Shown here in pieces: positions 62,320 through 64,000 of a stretch of DNA of 64,000 nt. Source of the DNA: Thalassospira sp. MCCC 1A01148 (GTDB lineage Bacteria; Pseudomonadota; Alphaproteobacteria; Rhodospirillales; Thalassospiraceae); NCBI RefSeq assembly GCF_001613795.1, contig NZ_LPVZ01000019.1, positions 1 through 64,000 on the forward strand. Reading direction: 5' to 3'. Position numbers and translations under genes: made by a program. The notes beneath the pieces were generated by a model. It was given only the letters and a program-made list of their open reading frames with translations. It was not told the origin of the DNA and searched no databases. The number at the start of each line of letters is the position of its first letter. Within the stretch, counting starts at the first letter, position 1.

Positions 62320-62904
62320 ATGTCAGGTTCAAACGGGGAGGCCCCCGCTCCGAGCGGCGGGGCGTTGGGTATTCTGAGAAAGCTTGATCACGGCTTGTCG
62401 TTTGTCGAGCGACAGCTTCTCGGATGGAGCATCGTGATCATGGCGGTGAATACCGTTGCCAACGTGATCATGCGCCTGGGCTTTAATTCGAGCATCTTCT
62501 TTTCCGAAGAGCTCAATCAGTTTCTGATCATTCTTGTCACCTTTGTCGGCATCAGCGAGGCCGCCCGCATGGGACGGCACATTCGCATGTCTGCCTTTAC
62601 CGACATGCTCGGCCCGCGCGCCAGCAAGGTCATGATGATCATCATCACGCTCGGAACGGCCAGCCTGCTGTTCCTTCTGGCGTGGTATTCGCTTGATTAT
62701 GTTTCCTCGTTGATCACATCGAACCGGTTAACCCCGGCATTGCGCATCCCGTATTACCTGACCGTACTGATCGTACCGTTTGGTCTTTGTGTAACCGGTA
62801 TCCAGTTTGTCTTGGCCGCGTTGACCAATATCCTCAAGCCCGGGACGCACCTGTCCTATCAGGTCGAGGATAAGTTTGACGACGCCGACGAGCATCATCT
62901 GTAA
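62320..62904 (+). CDS. dctQ: TRAP transporter small permease (DctQ)
   Basis: This 194-residue protein has about four membrane segments (~35-55, 68-85, 103-125, 145-165), with FSEELNQFLIILVTFVGISEAARMGRHIRMSAF typical of DctQ. It pairs with the large permease DctM. Ribosome site GGAGG precedes the ATG. The gene is followed by dctM after 13 bp. Confidence 0.93.
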   Translation: MSGSNGEAPAPSGGALGILRKLDHGLSFVERQLLGWSIVIMAVNTVANVIMRLGFNSSIFFSEELNQFLIILVTFVGISEAARMGRHIRMSAFTDMLGPRASKVMMIIITLGTASLLFLLAWYSLDYVSSLITSNRLTPALRIPYYLTVLIVPFGLCVTGIQFVLAALTNILKPGTHLSYQVEDKFDDADEHHL

Positions 62905-62917
62905 GGGGGAACAGAAA

Positions 62918-64000
62918 ATGGATTTAGGTACTTCAATCCTTCTGGTGATGCTGGTCCTTCTGGTCCTTGGCTTCCCCATGATGGTGCCGCTTGCAACGGC
63001 CAGCGTCGTTGCCTTCATGTTTTACATGCCCATTCCCGAACGCATCCTGATTCAGCAGATGGTCACGGGCATATCACCGGTCGCCCTGATCGCGGTGCCG
63101 ATGTTTATCTTTGCCGCCGATATCGTGACAAAGGGGCATACGGCCAACCGGCTGATTGACCTTGCCATGACCTTTGTCGGTCATGTGCGCGGCGGCCTTG
63201 CGGTGACCACGGCCCTTGGCTGCACCATGTTCGGTGCCGTATCGGGGTCGACACAGGCCACCGTGGTTGCCATGGGCGGTCCGCTGCGTCCCAAGATGCT
63301 CAAGGCCGGGTACGAAGACAAGTTCGCCATGGCGCTGATCATCAATGCCAGTGACATTGCGTTTCTGATCCCGCCATCGATCGGCATGATCGTGTTTGGT
63401 GTGGTTGGCAAAGTTTCGATCGGTGAACTGTTCCTGGCCGGTATTGGTCCGGGCATTCTCATTCTGATCATGTTCTCGCTGTACTGCATGTACTACGCCA
63501 AAAAGAACAATATCCCGACCATCCCGCGCATGACCTGGGCCGAACGCGGCAAGGCCGTGATCAATGCTGGTCCGGCGATCATGTTCCCGGTTCTGATCGT
63601 GGGCGGCATCTATCTGGGTTGGGTCAGCCCGACCGAGGTCGCGGCCGTTGCCGTTGTCTATGCCATTATCCTTGAAGTGCTGATCTTCAAGTCGGTGAAA
63701 TGGTCTGAACTGCTGGCGATTGCGCGTTCAACCGGCTTGATCACCGCAGTTGTGTTCATTCTGGTGGGTGCGGGCACGACATTCTCGTTCGTGATTTCCT
63801 TTGCCCAGATCCCGCAACATGTGATCGGCGCATTGGGGCTTGAAGGTGCCAATCCGTACATCATTCTGGCTGCGATCTGTGTTGCCTTCTTCATCGGCTG
63901 CATGTTCGTTGACCCGATTGTTGTCATTCTGGTACTGACGCCAATCTTCATGCCGCTCGTCAATGCGGCGGGGCTGGACCCGGTTCTTGTCGGCACACTG
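62918..64000 (+). CDS. dctM: TRAP transporter large permease (DctM), 3' end off window
   Basis: The frame is open from ATG 62918 to the window edge (361 codons seen; DctM is usually about 425). It is highly hydrophobic with many membrane segments and DctM motifs: VALIAVPMFIFAADIVTKG, GAVSGSTQATVVAMGGPL, IINASDIAFLIPPSIGMIVFG. AAGGGGGA precedes the start. It is the sodium-coupled transport subunit. Confidence 0.95.
   Translation, partial: MDLGTSILLVMLVLLVLGFPMMVPLATASVVAFMFYMPIPERILIQQMVTGISPVALIAVPMFIFAADIVTKGHTANRLIDLAMTFVGHVRGGLAVTTALGCTMFGAVSGSTQATVVAMGGPLRPKMLKAGYEDKFAMALIINASDIAFLIPPSIGMIVFGVVGKVSIGELFLAGIGPGILILIMFSLYCMYYAKKNNIPTIPRMTWAERGKAVINAGPAIMFPVLIVGGIYLGWVSPTEVAAVAVVYAIILEVLIFKSVKWSELLAIARSTGLITAVVFILVGAGTTFSFVISFAQIPQHVIGALGLEGANPYIILAAICVAFFIGCMFVDPIVVILVLTPIFMPLVNAAGLDPVLVGTL

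Overview
The window reads as a chromosomal segment of a marine alphaproteobacterium. Gene content points to Rhodospirillales, most like Thalassospira: a Suv3-like helicase next to an S4 protein, malyl-CoA lyase, a MocR/TRAP locus and a bacterial Nav channel. This placement is inference from recognised families; no database search was possible. Coding density is high, on both strands. No phage, CRISPR array or complete insertion sequence was seen.

Layout. 1-7660 (minus) is a type I secretion operon: two ABC exporter subunits, an HlyD-type adaptor, and the first 768 codons of a repeat-rich adhesin that runs off the left edge. 7862-11922 (minus) holds an Hsp15-like S4 protein, a Suv3-type helicase and SoxR. 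SoxR is divergent from an FMN reductase across a clear sox box. 12871-17380 has ribosome hibernation factor, htpG, dgt and two small membrane proteins. 17411-26353 has envelope lipoproteins, an AsmA-like protein, exonuclease III, a FAH-family hydrolase, a cupin, a 2-hydroxyacid dehydrogenase, an SH3 protein, an orphan flagellin-like protein and an RlmD/RumA-like RNA methyltransferase. 26747-37065 contains a catalytically degenerate CHASE-GGDEF-EAL protein, MgtE, malic enzyme, tRNA-Leu(GAG), LipB, a DgcZ-like zinc-binding diguanylate cyclase, and a winged-helix protein with an RMF-like C-terminus.

37216-43735 has a lipoprotein, a tandem pair of tRNA-Arg(ACG) genes, a chemoreceptor, a fasciclin protein, a GcvR-like ACT protein and a membrane diguanylate cyclase. 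44136-48692 carries malyl-CoA lyase and two further regulator/oxidoreductase divergons (LysR with an MdaB/KefF-like reductase; HxlR with a zeta-crystallin-like oxidoreductase). 48927-55392 has accA, a NaChBac-type sodium channel, an MBL-fold hydrolase and a 1078-residue ABC protein whose nucleotide-binding domain is split by a large insertion and which ends in a cyclic-nucleotide-binding domain. 55585-64000 is a catabolic locus: semialdehyde dehydrogenase, class III transaminase, TRAP binding protein on the opposite strand, a GabR/MocR-type regulator, and TRAP membrane subunits running off the right edge.

Themes. Several genes bear on surface attachment and c-di-GMP (adhesin exporter, three GGDEF proteins). 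Three redox regulators each face a reductase. The MocR gene is flanked by two copies of one palindrome, one facing each half of the TRAP transporter, which suggests coordinated control of uptake with amine/amino-acid catabolism. The most unusual protein architectures are the two-ABC secretion system, the split-domain ABC/cNMP protein and the winged-helix/RMF fusion.
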